DNA from: Micractinium sp. NFX-FRZ
Lineage: Eukaryota > Chlorophyta > Trebouxiophyceae > Chlorellales > Chlorellaceae
NCBI GenBank assembly: GCA_029339195.1
Contig: JAPTJF010000086.1
Span: 101,132 to 165,131, forward strand
Direction: 5' to 3'
Length of the DNA: 64,000 nucleotides
A program made the translations under genes and the position numbers. The number at the start of each line of letters is the position of its first letter. Position 1 is the first letter of the stretch. This document shows, piece after piece, positions 34,501 to 45,500 of this stretch. The notes beneath the pieces are model-generated. The model searched no databases, was not told the DNA's origin, and saw nothing but the letters and a program-made list of their open reading frames with translations.

Positions 34501-36991
34501 CCCGAGTCCTCCACCCACTGCAGCCGCACGCGGCAGCGCGCCAGCGGCGGCACGCCCTGCAGCTCGCCTCCGCCAGCGGTAGCACCACCAGTGCTGCCCT
34601 CGGCAGCTGGCGCTGCTCCGGCTGCGGCGCTGATCTGTGCGTTGGCGCCCGCCGGCTGCACCGCCGCCTTGAGCGCGGGCCACAGCCCCTCCAGCCACTT
34701 TTCCAGCCCCTCCTCAATCCCATCCACCTCGTCAGCCTCTCCCACAGGATAAAACTACACAGGAGGTAAGGAGAGGCAGGCGGCAGGGGCAGGCGGGGGT
34801 GGGCGGTGTCGGGCTCGAGGTGTCTTGGACAGGGTGGGGTGGGGGTGGGCGTCTCTGGTGCCAACTCAATCCCATTCACCTCATCTGCCCCGCCCCTGTG
34901 GCGAGGTAATGCAGGCAGCAGGGGCCGGCGCGCTTGCCCACCTGCTGCGCCCCCCAGGTCCACAAAGCGCGCTGCTTGGTGCGCCCCTTGGGAAGATTGC
35001 ACCCAACTGAGAAAGGACACGCTCGGCCGCCCAGCGCACCCGGCAGGATTGCACCGGACAAAAATAAACAAATAAAAACAATAATAAATAAATAAAAACC
35101 CACCTGCTGACCCATGCCGGCCCACCCTCACCCCTGCCGCCCAGCGCAGGTGGCTTCGCCCACCTGCTCTGCCCCCAGGTCCACGAAGCGCTGCTTGATG
35201 GCGCGGGGCACGTACATGTAGCGCGTGTAGTTGCTGTCACCCAGGCCAAAGCCGGTGAAGGAGATGCCGGAGAGGAGGTCGGCGGGGTGCGACTTGCGGC
35301 GCAGGGTGGCGTAGAACCTGCGACGGGGGGTGGGAGGCAGGGGATGAAGAGAAGGTGAGGGGGAGTACTCGCGCAGGGACCAGGGAGCGGCTTGCGGCGC
35401 AGGGTGGCGTAGAACCTGCATGAAGGGGGGTGGGGGGAGGGGGAGAGTTGTCTGGTGGAGCTGGCCGCTTCAACCATCCACACCAGCAGCTGCTGCAATG
35501 CACATCAAAACAACAGGGGGCTCACTTGGCTGAGTTGTCTGGTGGTGCTGGCCGCTGAATCCACCCCACCCCCAGGAACAGCTGTTGCAATGCACAGCCC
35601 CCCCCCCTCCCCCCCCCCCCCCCCTCCCCCCAAAAAATGAAAAAATGACAAAAAAAAAAACGAAGCTCACTTGGCTGAGTTGTCTGGCGAGTCTCCGTCT
35701 CCAGTTGAGCTGGCCACATATTTAGACCCCATATACCAACAACAGCTTTCATGTTTCAAAGAAATCAGCAGTTTGCCAGACTCACTTGGCCGAGTTGTCT
35801 GGCGAGTCGCCATCCCCGGTGGAGCTGGCCACGTAGAGCACCACGGGGGCCTCCCTGGGGTTCAGGCTGTCAAAGCCAAACTCATTCATGGAGGCCACCT
35901 GCGCAGGTGGGGGACGGCACGGCACACATGTGTCAATGTCAGCATGAGGAACCCTGCTTGGTATTGGCTGTCAATCACAACAAGCGAAACTCTTAGGGAG
36001 GGCAGAAGGGCATGGCTGCTGCCCATCTTGTTCCATGGGCCCCGGGGGGCGACTCGCAACACCCAGCTCACGACTGCACCCACCCACCCACACACAACGG
36101 CAACAAAGCTGCACCCGCTCTCCCTCCCATGCCCTCTGCCTCCACCCCAATGCTCCCTGGCACCCTCTTGCACACCAAACTCCCCTACATAATATGCACG
36201 CACAGGCACGGCGGCACCAATGCAGGAGACGAGCACACGCACACCCATCGTGCCGCTCACCCGCCCCTTGATTCCCTTGGCTTCCGCCTCCGCCTGTATG
36301 TTCTTGGCAATCTCCTGCGCCGTGCCCGTCTGGGAGGCGTACAGCACCACAAGCTCTTTAGAGGGAGGCTGCTGGGGGCCGGGGGCCGCCTTGGCTGCAC
36401 GCTGACCCCTCAGGCGGGCCAGGATGGCGGCACCGCCGGTTGAGATGGGGGCGGTGGGAGCGGCTGCGGCGGGTGCGGCCGCAGTGGGAGCCGGGGCAGC
36501 GGAGGCAGCAGGTGTGGCCACCACCGCTGCCTTCACAGCGGCTGCGGGCACAGCCGCGGGTGCAGCAGCTGAAGCGGCGGCGGCGGCAGGGGCGGGCGCC
36601 ACAGGGGCTGCGGGCGCCGCAGCTGGGGCTGCAGTCGTTGCAGCTGCAGCGCTGGTAGTGGTGGCTGGCGTGGCCACCGACGCTGCGGGCGCTGCGGGTG
36701 CTGCTGGGCTGCTAGCGCCGGCCGCTGCCGCCGCACGCTGAGCTCTCAGGCGGGCCAGAATGGCTGCGCCGCCCACAGCGGGCGCAGCAGGCCGGGCGTC
36801 ACCCTGCAGGTATGTGTATTACACGGCCGTTGTTCAAGGGAGTGCGGCAGGAAACAGGAAGGAAGTATGTAAAGGGCAAGTGTAAGCCCGCCGCGTCCAT
36901 CAGTGTGCGGCGGCGGCGCACCGCGGTTGGTGGCTCTGCCGCCGCCCGCAGCTGAGCAGCCTGCGAGCATGGTGCGCACCTCTGCTGCCAT
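31548..36991 (-). CDS. Diflavin NADPH reductase, probable methionine synthase reductase
   Basis: An FMN/FAD/NADPH electron-transfer protein, most like methionine synthase reductase, which reactivates B12-dependent methionine synthase. Exons (minus): 36991-36980, 36803-36261, 35898-35786, 35317-35164, 34754-34341, 33973-33419, 33024-32647, 32311-32187, 31945-31845, 31618-31548, giving 821 residues. The Ala-rich N-terminus carries the phrase [10 protein letters not shown] twice, about 105 residues apart. FMN domain: [46 protein letters not shown]. The RFVDLG...FYPVGEADE region and the WLEGLWPAL phrase favour MTRR over cytochrome P450 reductase. FAD domain: [15 protein letters not shown] domain: [51 protein letters not shown]. 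It ends YVRDIWS with the conserved penultimate Trp that stacks on FAD. The 12-bp first coding exon is the least certain. P450 reductase or NDOR1-type proteins remain alternatives. Confidence 0.85.
34060..34215 (-). repeat. Exon echoes of diflavin reductase exon 6 start
   Basis: Minus-strand CAG then GTGCTGCACCTGGGGGTGGA near 34108-34064 copies the real exon 6 start at 33973 (GTGCTGCACCTGGAGGTGGA). A second, weaker piece (ESGMQHGPG) lies at about 34183-34212. Confidence 0.8.
34860..34992 (-). repeat. Exon echoes of diflavin reductase exon 4 end and exon 5 start
   Basis: About 34944-34990 repeats the RFVDLG-donor region of exon 4. About 34862-34907 repeats the exon 5 phrase GADEVNGIE (real: [10 protein letters not shown]). 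Both are in the intron between these exons. Confidence 0.75.
35440..35720 (-). repeat. Exon echo array: three copies of diflavin reductase exon 3 donor side, plus exon 4 start
   Basis: The real exon 3 end ([14 protein letters not shown] then donor) is at 35786-35830. Near-identical copies occur at about 35672-35715 ([14 protein letters not shown] preserved), 35520-35560 and 35445-35470. An acceptor-side echo of exon 4 (CAG then TTCTACGCCACCCTGCGCCG) lies at about 35384-35418, before the real one at 35317. A C/G homopolymer tract at about 35597-35633 separates two copies. Confidence 0.88.
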
Positions 36992-37340
36992 TGTGGGCGG
37001 TCTGCCTGCGCTCTGGTGTTGCTGCAGGGAGGATGGAGCTGTGAGGGGCAAGCCTCGCGTGAGAACAAATACTGCAGAGCCGTGTGCGCTCGCTGCGGAT
37101 GCCTGTGCCCGAAGGAATGTTTATGCAGCCGAATTGCGGCGATTTCTATCAAGCACAAGCTGACAGGCGAACTTTTCATCGGAGACAGCCTGGCGGCAAA
37201 TGGCGCGCTCTTCCTGGGCTTCCGTCAGGCTGCACGCTGTCTCCGATCGCTGTGTTGCGTCCAAATCCATCGGTTACAGCCCCCTGCCGAAGCAGCTACC
37301 CACCTTGCTGCTTCGGCGACCTTGGAACTCTCCAGCAGCT
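36992..37340. promoter_or_regulatory. Bidirectional promoter region
   Basis: Only 349 bp separate the start codons of the leftward diflavin reductase and the rightward UFD1-UBX gene. Both promoters and 5' UTRs must fit here. No TATA box is evident. Confidence 0.6.
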
Positions 37341-40246
37341 ATGCTGTCGGCCGGCGAGCTCAGGGAGAGCCAGCGCCGGCTAGAGAACCGCGCAAAGGAG
37401 GCCAGCGATCGGGCAAAGCAGAAGGCGGAGAAGGAGCGGCTGCTGGCGGAGCGGCAGGCAGCGCGGCAGGCGGCGCGAGACGAGGACGCCCGTCAGAAAC
37501 GGCTCGCCCAGCTGGCTGCAGAGGAGGAGGTGGGTGCTTACAAAACCAGCTGCTACTGTACGATGTCTGTGGCGCTGTGCTCTGCTTCAGCGGCATTGGT
37601 TTCCGGGGAGCGATGCCGCTGCTGCCGCTGCCGCCCGCTCCCAGCCTCACTGACGGGATGGCCGCCTCTTTGTATACTTACATGCAGGAGCGGCAGCGCT
37701 ATGCTGCTGAGCTGGAGGCCAACAACGGGGTGCTGTACCGCGCAGAGCTGCTGGCCGTGCCTGCACCCCAGTCGATAGCAGCAGACAAGGGCATCCGGCG
37801 GGCGGCGGACAAGGTGAGGCTGTGCTGGGTAGCGCCGCTGTGGGCGGGGACTGACGCGCTGGCTGTGGGGAGGCACTGGTTCAGGCAGAGCCAACGCAGG
37901 AGCAGAGGCAGGATGCTCATGTGATGCCGCTTGCAAGTAGTGGGGAGCTGCCGCTGCACCCACGTGTTGTCCTCCCTTGCCTGCTTGCCCCCCACCGTGC
38001 GCTGCCCCATTCCCCGCCCCGGCAGATCCTGCTGCCACCCTCGGCGGGGGCGAGCTTGATGTCCCAAGATGCCAGCAAGAATGGGCCCATGTTCTTCCAC
38101 CTGGCCACGCCCAGCGGTACCGCCACGCACGCCGGCCTGCTCGAGTTCTCGGCGGCAGAGGGCTTTGTGGCGCTGCCCCTCAAGGTGGGTAGGATGCGCC
38201 GTGCTCACAAGCGTATTATGGATGTGGTGGGTCGTGAACATGGTGGTTTTGTCGAGTGGTCAACAGTGGTGCGCTGGTGGGGTGTAGGCTGTGCTGTGTG
38301 CCGGTTGTGGCAGCATGTCTTCTCTGCTGGCAGGGTGGTGGCGCCGCTGTCTAAGACCCGGTTGAGAGGTGGGGCGCTGCACGGGGTGGCTGATGGGCTT
38401 AGTGTGTGCTGCCTGGGGTGTGCATACTCTGCGCCGCTGCCACAGCAACACCCGCTGCCTCTTCTCCCTCTCAACGCCCCCCTCTCACATCCCACAAACA
38501 GGCCACCTCTAGCCCCTTGGGCCGATAGCAGCCTGCGGGGCCCAAATGCAACACTGAATGCAACAGCACCCCTCCCGCACCTCCCTCTCAAGCAGGTCAT
38601 CCGCAGCCTGTGGGGCCCAAATGCAACAGAGGAAGACTGCGCCGGCCGGCTGCACGTGGCCTACCGCCGCCTGACCAAAGGTGTGGGGGGTGGGCTGGAG
38701 GGCACCCCAGGCTGCTGGCTGCCAAGCGGAACTAGCTGCCTTCACGTCTGCCCACAACCCCGTCATCATATGCTATGGCTAGCCCGCCACGCTGCATGGG
38801 CCCACACCGCTACCCCGGCTGCCAACCCTGCCCCGTGCAGGCGAGCGTGCTGTCTTCCAGCCCCGATCGGCCACGTTCCAGCAGGAGGTGGGGGACGACA
38901 TTCGGGAGGTGCTGGAGGCCGCCTTGCTGCAGCACTCGTGCCTGACGCGGGGGGACTGGCTGGCGGTACGTCACGGCGAGCAGCAGTACGACCTGCGCGT
39001 GTGCGACCTGCAGCCCGAGGCAGCCGTTTCTGTCATCGACACAGGTAGGCTGTGTGGTGCTTTTCGCTTGCCCTGTCGGGACCATGGCCATCCGTGCGTG
39101 TACAGCTTGCATTTGCTGCCCTGCGCGGCAAGCTGGCACCATGTGCCTGCTCCCCTGCGCCGCTCCGCCTCTGAAGCGCTCTCCTTGCGCCCCACTGCGC
39201 ACATCCGCCTGCCTGCCCTCCTGTTCGCCCGCAGATCTGGAGGCCGACATCAACCCCTCCATAGAAACCGAGGAGCGGATACGGGAAGAGTATGAGGCAG
39301 CAGCGCAGCGGGCAGCAGAGGCGGCGGTGGCGGCGGCTGCGGCGGCGCGGCAGCAGCAGGAGGCGGAGGCCGCGGCGGAGGAGGCGGCGGCGCGGCGGGA
39401 AGCTGTGCGGCTGGCCAAGGAAGCTGCCCTTCCTCCAGAGCCGGCTGCCGAGTGTGGAGAGCCGGTGGCCAGCTGCCTGTTCCGCCTGCCAGATGGCGGC
39501 CGCCTCAGCAGGCGCTTCCTGCTCAGCAGCCCCCTGCAGGTGAGCGGTGCTGCGCTCTAATGCTGTCACAGCCTGGGCCAGCCGGGGTTGTGCTAAGGAG
39601 GCAGGCATGATGCAGGCAGGCAGCAGGGGGCGCCGGAAGTGCACCCCCAGCATGCCCCCCAGCAGCTGTGCGGGGCTGGCGGTTGATGCGCTGCGCCCAC
39701 GCTCTGCACGGCCAGACGGCCCGATTGCCCCTGCCTACTCTCCTGCCCTGCCCTCCCTTCTCTTCCCCACCTCCTCTTTGACCTGGTACCCTCTGATGTC
39801 GACGGTGACTAGCACTTGCGTACTTGTACGTCACCTCCTGACGTCCGACTGACTGGCTGCCGCCTGCATCGGGGACTGTCCCCCCCTTGCTCTCACCCCG
39901 TGCCACGCATGCCTCCTCCTCTGCCCTGCAGCTCCTCTTCGACTTTGTGGACTCCAGAGGGGCCAGCGGCTGGGAGCCAGGCAGCTACAGCCTGGTCACT
40001 CAATACCCTCGCCGCGTCTTCAGCCCGCCGCACGAGCACGGCGCAGTGACAGGGGCGGCAGCAGAGTCGGCGGCAGGAGGGGCCCTGACGCTGCAGGCAG
40101 CTGGGCTCGCGGGCCCAAGGGGGGTGCTGTTTTTGGAGCCTCACAGCAGCCCTGCTGCTGTTGCTGGTGGCAGCGGCGGCAGCTCTGGCGCCAGCGAAGC
40201 GGCAGCAGCGGCGGCGGCAGCAGCAGCAGCGGCGAGCAGCCAGTGA
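37341..40246 (+). CDS. UFD1-UBX domain protein, predicted Cdc48/p97 cofactor
   Basis: A predicted adaptor delivering ubiquitylated substrates to the Cdc48/p97 ATPase. Exons: 37341-37529, 37688-37813, 38026-38184, 38596-38680, 38841-39044, 39235-39539, 39932-40246, giving 460 residues. Residues 1-75 form a charged coiled coil (RLENRAKEASDRAKQKAEKE). The UFD1 double-psi-barrel region follows: DKILLPPSAGASLMSQDAS, MFFHLATPSGTATHAGLLEF, FVALPLKVIRSLWG, VAYRRLTKGERAVFQPRSA, DWLAVRHGEQQYDLRVCDLQP. A second coiled coil rich in Ala/Glu/Arg precedes a UBX-like fold (CLFRLPDGGRLSRRFLLSSP, LLFDFVDSRG, SYSLVTQYPRRVF). The tail is poly-Ala/Ser. Plant UFD1-family proteins with an N-terminal coiled coil usually carry zinc fingers instead, so UFD1 plus UBX in one chain is unusual. 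Intron 3 carries an echo of exon 4. Confidence 0.85.
38526..38562 (+). repeat. Exon echo of UFD1-UBX exon 4
   Basis: AGCCTGCGGGGCCCAAATGC at about 38530 copies the exon 4 sequence AGCCTGTGGGGCCCAAATGC at about 38604, including the following AACA, 75 bp upstream of the real copy. Confidence 0.85.
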
Positions 40247-40421
40247 TCAGGCAGCCCGTGAGGCGATGCCAGTGTTGACTGCAGCAGCGGCAGGGGCAAA
40301 CTTGGCAACACTCATCCTGACTGCGTCCCTCTCTGCCCTTTGCTGTGCCCCCTTGTACCGAGCCCTCTGTACCACTGTCTCTAGCTTGTAGACCACAGAC
40401 TGCTCATTCTAAAGGCAGGCA

Positions 40422-40426
40422 TTACA
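40422..40426 (-). terminator. TGTAA polyadenylation signal of SPC12
   Basis: Minus-strand TGTAA lies about 100 bp past the SPC12 stop codon, in the 281-bp convergent spacer with UFD1-UBX. Confidence 0.5.
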
Positions 40427-40527
40427 ATGTATCAGTCATCAACGCGGGGTGGGAAGCGGGAGCGGCAAATGTGGCAGCGAGCAAAAAAGGTGGAACGCTG
40501 GGTGGGGCGCAGGTTTGAGCACGGAAC

Positions 40528-40839
40528 TCAGATGGATCCCCAAAAGTTTGACCAGCCCGCTTTCTTCTTGCTCTTCTGGGTGCTGCCGCTGCCGCTGCCG
40601 CTACGCTTCTGCTGCCCCCCGGGCTGCTCCTTGGGTGGCAGCCACGTCACTGGGTGCTTGTTATAGACGGGCCAGTCGGGGACGGTGACGAGGGCAGCCA
40701 GCGCGACGCCGCCCGTGAAGATCGCCATCATCTGCGAAAAGTCCTGCTTGAAGTAGCCCCACAGGAAGCCCCCCACCGCAAACTGGATCATGATGTACAT
40801 GCACAACGTCTCCGACAGGTGCTGGCCCTTGAAGTCCAT
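40528..40839 (-). CDS. SPCS1: Signal peptidase complex subunit 1 (SPC12/SPCS1)
   Basis: Small ER membrane subunit of the signal peptidase complex, 103 residues, uninterrupted coding exon. MDFKGQHLSETLCMYIMIQF begins like the family (M-D-W/F-K-G-Q). Two membrane hairpin segments follow (MIQFAVGGFLWGYF and MMAIFTGGVALAALVTVPDW), and then the conserved PVYNKHPVTWLPP. The Lys/Ser/Gly-rich tail ends GWSNFWGSI. The ATG at 40839 is preferred over the 44 open codons upstream, which are Pro-rich and include a CTGTTGCAG acceptor immediately before CCATGG. That acceptor suggests a 5' UTR intron whose donor could be the GTGAGG at about 41069. Confidence 0.92.
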   Translation of the reverse strand: MDFKGQHLSETLCMYIMIQFAVGGFLWGYFKQDFSQMMAIFTGGVALAALVTVPDWPVYNKHPVTWLPPKEQPGGQQKRSGSGSGSTQKSKKKAGWSNFWGSI

Positions 40840-41335
40840 GGCTGCAACAGGGCGGGGCGCAGGGGTTGGCGGCAGCGGGTGAGCGTGGGGCGGCGGCGGC
40901 AGCTGTGGCAACAGCGGCGTTGGGGAGGCGGGGGTCTGCTGCCCAGCATTCACTAATCGAGCCGGCAGCACACAGTGCAGGCGACTGCGCTGCCGGTCAC
41001 TCCTGCCCCCCCAGGGAGGCAGTCACACCGAGCTGCCCCGCCTGCGCCTGCCGCGGAGCGACCTCACCTGCAGAAAACTTGGACCTTCTGCTGTGTGCTG
41101 TAGATCAACGTCCGATGCAGGACAGACACCCGGCGCGACGCTCACGACGAAAGCGCCTCGATCGAACCCCAGGGGGAAGCAGGGCTTGTTGCAAAGGCAG
41201 AAGTGAGTCTAGGGGAAGAAGAAGAAGAAGAAGGTGACACGCTTGGGTGACTGGGGGGTGATACGCGACAGCCTGGCTGGCGGCGGCTAATGCCGCCGCT
41301 GCCAGACTGCCGACCCACCCCCTTGGAGGGGCCTG

Positions 41336-41651
41336 TCAGCCGGGGTCAGCCCTTTCCAACTCTTTCAGGAGCTTGCCTCTCGTTTTCCAGATGTTCTCAG
41401 TGCTTGAAACTGCAGCATTCAGCACCCGCCCAACCGCGCGTGTCGCCCCCTGCGCACTCACCCCACACTCCAGTAGTCCCTCCGCCAGCGTAGCTGTGAC
41501 CATGCCCGAATGCGAAACCACCACCGGGTACACAGTCACCTCCCAGGCAGTAGCCTGGCCCCTCAAATAATCCGCCCAAGCAGCATGCTGCCGCACTTTG
41601 TCCCGCAACGGGATAGAAATATGAGCGTGATCGGCGGCCCAGACATCCTGG
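41336..41651 (-). mobile_element. Probable retroelement (non-LTR reverse transcriptase tail) fragment
   Basis: Minus-strand frame reading DVWAADHAHISIPLRDKV, then QHAAWADYLRGQ, VTVYPVVVSHSGMV, LAEGLLECGVSAQGATRAVG and ENIWKTRGKLLKELE, ending at a TGA. The 'PVVVS..G......L..LG' layout resembles the region after the reverse transcriptase in plant and algal LINE-type elements. There is no RT core next to it, no flanking repeat and no poly(A), so it looks like a truncated scrap. The family is from memory of the motif only. It could instead be an exon of an unrecognised gene, since a CAG acceptor precedes it. Confidence 0.4.
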
Positions 41652-42536
41652 TGAGCATGCCACTGCCGCCGCCGCCACCTCGTGCCTGCTGCGTCCCGCC
41701 CGCCACAATTCCCGTCCCACCTGCCATCCCACTGCCATGCTCGTAACCTTCTCCTTGCAATGCTATCAATTCAAATGTCAACTAAGGGTTGCAACATATG
41801 GGGGAGGCAGCAGCAGTTGAGATGAGCTGCAAACAGGCGATGCGCACGGCATACACGGCTGTCGTGGCAACGCCATGCAAAGTCATTTGAGACAGTCCAC
41901 TGATCAGGCCACACGTTCACAACCTTATGCCTAGGTGCGGAAAGCAAACGCAAGAGATGGTTGCGTCAGCGATGACCAAGATCTAGTGGTGAGGTGCACA
42001 GCCCCTGGGGCGCCATCACAGCGTGTACTCCGGCCCGAGTCCTTAACATCTGGTCACTCTAGCCCGGAAAGTACCACCCACATCCGTGAAGTAGGACAGC
42101 CTCGTGTCGGGCCAGCCGGGAGCAAGCCCAGTGTGGCAGCTGTGCTATGCTGCAGGCAGCCCGTGTGCCTGTCAAGCTGCTCTCCCCCCCAGTCCCAGTG
42201 CGTGTTAATACAACAACCTTTCAGGCGGAGAACGGATCATGGTGGTCACGAGGGTGCAATGGAGGTGTGGGAGTGTTCAGAGGGGGGGGCACCGGGGCGT
42301 CACGCTTGGTTAATCAAGTCAATGATCCCTGGCAGGCAGGGCGGGAGGGGTGGGCAGGCAGGCTCTCTGTACAAAACTTCATCAGGCTGGTTGTGGTTCC
42401 GAAAAACAAACAGGTGGGGTGAAATCTGTTGGAAAAAAGGGGCTCAGTGAAGCGGGGGGCCAGCAAGGCGGGGGGGGCACAGGGTCAGGGGTCTGTCCAC
42501 CCACGTTGCTGCCACTACTCTCACCGGCACCACCGC
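41652..42536. other. Intergenic region
   Basis: About 0.9 kb between the retroelement scrap and the methyltransferase 3' end. Composition is more even than in the genes. No gene was seen. Confidence 0.5.
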
Positions 42537-45500
42537 TCAGTTAGCCAGCTCCACCGCCGCCCCAGCTGCGGCAGCCGCAGGCGTGGCCACCATAAACAGG
42601 CTGTTCCCCTTGTCGTCGGCGCCGCCCTCCGGCGCGCCGGTCCCGTTGCCGTTTGCCTTCCCGCTGCTCTTGCCGTTGCCAGCCCCGTTTGTGGTGTTGC
42701 TGTTGCTGGCAGAGGCGGCGATGGCGAGGAGCTGGGGATCCAAGCCGAGAGCGGCTGCCTGCCGGGGTCGGTCAGTCACTAGCTGCAGGCGCCAGCCGCA
42801 CGAGGCGAGGAACTGCAGGGCAGGCGGTCAGGCAGGGTCAGGCAGGGAGACAGTGAGCAGCGCCGGCCGCACGAGGCCAGGAGCTGTAGGGCAGGCGGGG
42901 CGGGCAGGCAGGGTCAGGCAGGGGCAGGCAGGGGAACAGTGAGCAGTACAGGAGATGGTCGCCAGGTCGCCAGGTGGCAGTCTGAGACACACAAGAGTCA
43001 AGCGCTTTCCCTGCTCACAACGCACACACCTTGCATCACAACGCACACACGCACCTGGCCACAAGCCATTTCAGTGCCCAGTCATCCACAGGGGCACCTC
43101 GGTGCGGTCGGTGCTCAACCAAACACCCAGGTGGGCAGCAGGCCCACTTTGGCTCCCCACTTTACACACACAGCCCCGCACACGCTGCCCCATCCACCCA
43201 CACACAAGCACACCTGGGTGGGGTCGGCGGGCACGCCAAACACTCCCTTTCACACACACACATTAAACAGCTTCCTGCGCCTAGAAGAAAATTCCACACA
43301 CAAAGAGGTGAGATGAGTGCGCACCTGGGTGGGGTCGGAAGGCACGCCAAACACCCAGGTGGACATGAGCGACTTGCGCCCCCGCAGCTTGCCCTGCTTG
43401 CGCGCCCTCGCCACCACCGCCTCGGTGACGTTCATGGTGACCAGCACACTGCCGTCAGGGGACAGGTCTGCAGGCGGGAGCAGCCGGGAAGGGGGCACAT
43501 GACGGTCAGTGACAGTGCCCGACCCCCCTTGGGACATTCATGGTGACCAGCACGCTGCCGTCGGGGGACAGGTCTGCCGGGGAAGCAGCAGGGGAGGGGG
43601 GCAGGGAAGCACATGATGAGCGGGGGCAATGTCACAAAGCCGGTGGTTTGGGTGGCATACATTTGTGGTCATCAGCATGCTGCCCTTGGGTGGCAGTTGT
43701 GCGGGAGCAGCAGGGCGGCAAGGGCAGCAGGGAGGTGGCACAATATGGCAATCAGCGTTGATGTTCAGGCCCGGGAAGAGGTGTGCCTCGCGCCTGCCGA
43801 GCAGCGAAACCATGCGCCACGCTAGATTTTGCTGGCAGCCCACCTGCCACCTTGCGCAGCATGGCCTCAACCTTTGGTTGCTCCAGATACATCAGCAGGC
43901 CTGGAGGGGGGCATGGAATTAAAAGAGGGCAGACGGCAGCAAAGGTCAGCACGCTGCCGCTGCCCCAGCAGCGCTGCGGGACCCCCCGGGAGGCAACATC
44001 CAAGCAGGGAAGAAGGGAAGCAAGGCAGCACGACAGCGGCAGGTTGGTGGCCTCGGCAGGGAGTCACTCATGGCAGCCCCACCAGGGGGAAGCGGGCCGC
44101 CCCTGAAACAGAGCCTGCAATCAGCTGTCGCCTCGTGCCTGCACCCTGCCCTCTCCGCCACCCATGCAGCACCCCTGCCCCGCCCACCTTCCGCCACCCA
44201 CACCGTGGGCTTGGTGGGGTCGAACCCGGAGGCCAGCAGCGCGTCTGCCCAGGAGGGGTCTGTCAGGTCGGCGGGAACGGCGGTCCACGAGGCGCAGCGC
44301 AGCGGGAAGCGCACCTTGTCCAGGCTGCAAAAAACATGAAAATGAGGTGAGCATGTGAGTGGGCAGGAGGTTGGGGGGGGCGAGGGGCAGCGGTCCACAA
44401 CGCGCGGCTCAGCGGGGAGTGCAGATGCAGCGACTGGCGCCAGTGCTTCCCTACCTTTGATAAAAGGCCACACTGGCGGCTGCCTGCCCAGTTTCCCCAC
44501 AGCTGTACCAACCCCTGCCGCCCCCCCCACACCCTTGCTCGCCCGCCGTACTGCTGCCGCTGGCTGCGCCATCCGCGTGCCCCCGCCACCCCTGCATATC
44601 GAATTCATCTGCCGCCCGCCCTGCCGCCCTGTGCGCCTCCCTGCTGCCCTGCCATCCCCCACCTGAAGTTGCGTGTGAGGCCGCTCGACTTGGGGGTGCC
44701 GGTGGGTGTGCGGTCCCCGCTGTCATCCAGGGCCTGCTGATCCAGCGGTACCTCAGCTGCCAGCTGCTTCAGCAGCTTCTGCTTGGCTTCCACCACGTCC
44801 TGCTGGTCCACCTCGTACCAGTCCAGGTCTGCGGTACCGAAAGCAATGCGGTGCCAATGGCAGGCAGAGGCAAGCCGGCGTCAAGCGTGTGCTGAGGCGC
44901 GGCAGCGGTTGTGCACAACATACGCTTGTCATACTTGCCGCCCGAATGGAGAGTGGGGTGCCGCCACTGCTGCTGGCGCCATGCCCGCTGCCTGGGGCTG
45001 TGGGCCCGCCCTCGCAGCTGGCACAGGCTGGCAGCGTTGCCCAGCCCACGCCCACATTGCCCAGCCCGCGCCCACATTGCCTAGCTCCCATCCTCTCCAC
45101 CCCGCCCCTGGCCCCCTGCTGCACCCACCCGCAGGCAGCTTCATGCGCCATGGGCGGCTGTCCATGCCCGCTCCCAGCATGACCAGCTGGCGTGGCTCGT
45201 GGCCGCTGGGGTGGCTCCAAACATAGGGCGGCCGCTCGTCGTCGGCGGAGGCGGACGTGTCGCGCAGGCAGGCAGGGACGTGGGCTGCACACACAAAGGC
45301 AGCACAGCTTCCTTCAGTGCGCTGCGGGTCATGGCCCTGCAGGTGGTGGGCAGAGCACCTGGAGTGCCCTCTTGCAAGTTCAGCCTCCGGCAAAGCTGCT
45401 GCTCAAGCAGTGCACAAGCCTGTCGCCTGTCGCATGCCTCTTGCATGCAGGGCTATGTCGCATGTGCATGCAGGTCTATGTCGGCTAGCGCGGTGCAGCA

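Noticed and set aside
37016..37924. 302-codon plus-strand open frame running through the UFD1-UBX start
   Set aside because: It overlaps the real first exons in another frame and reads through introns. The spliced UFD1 frame has recognised domains.
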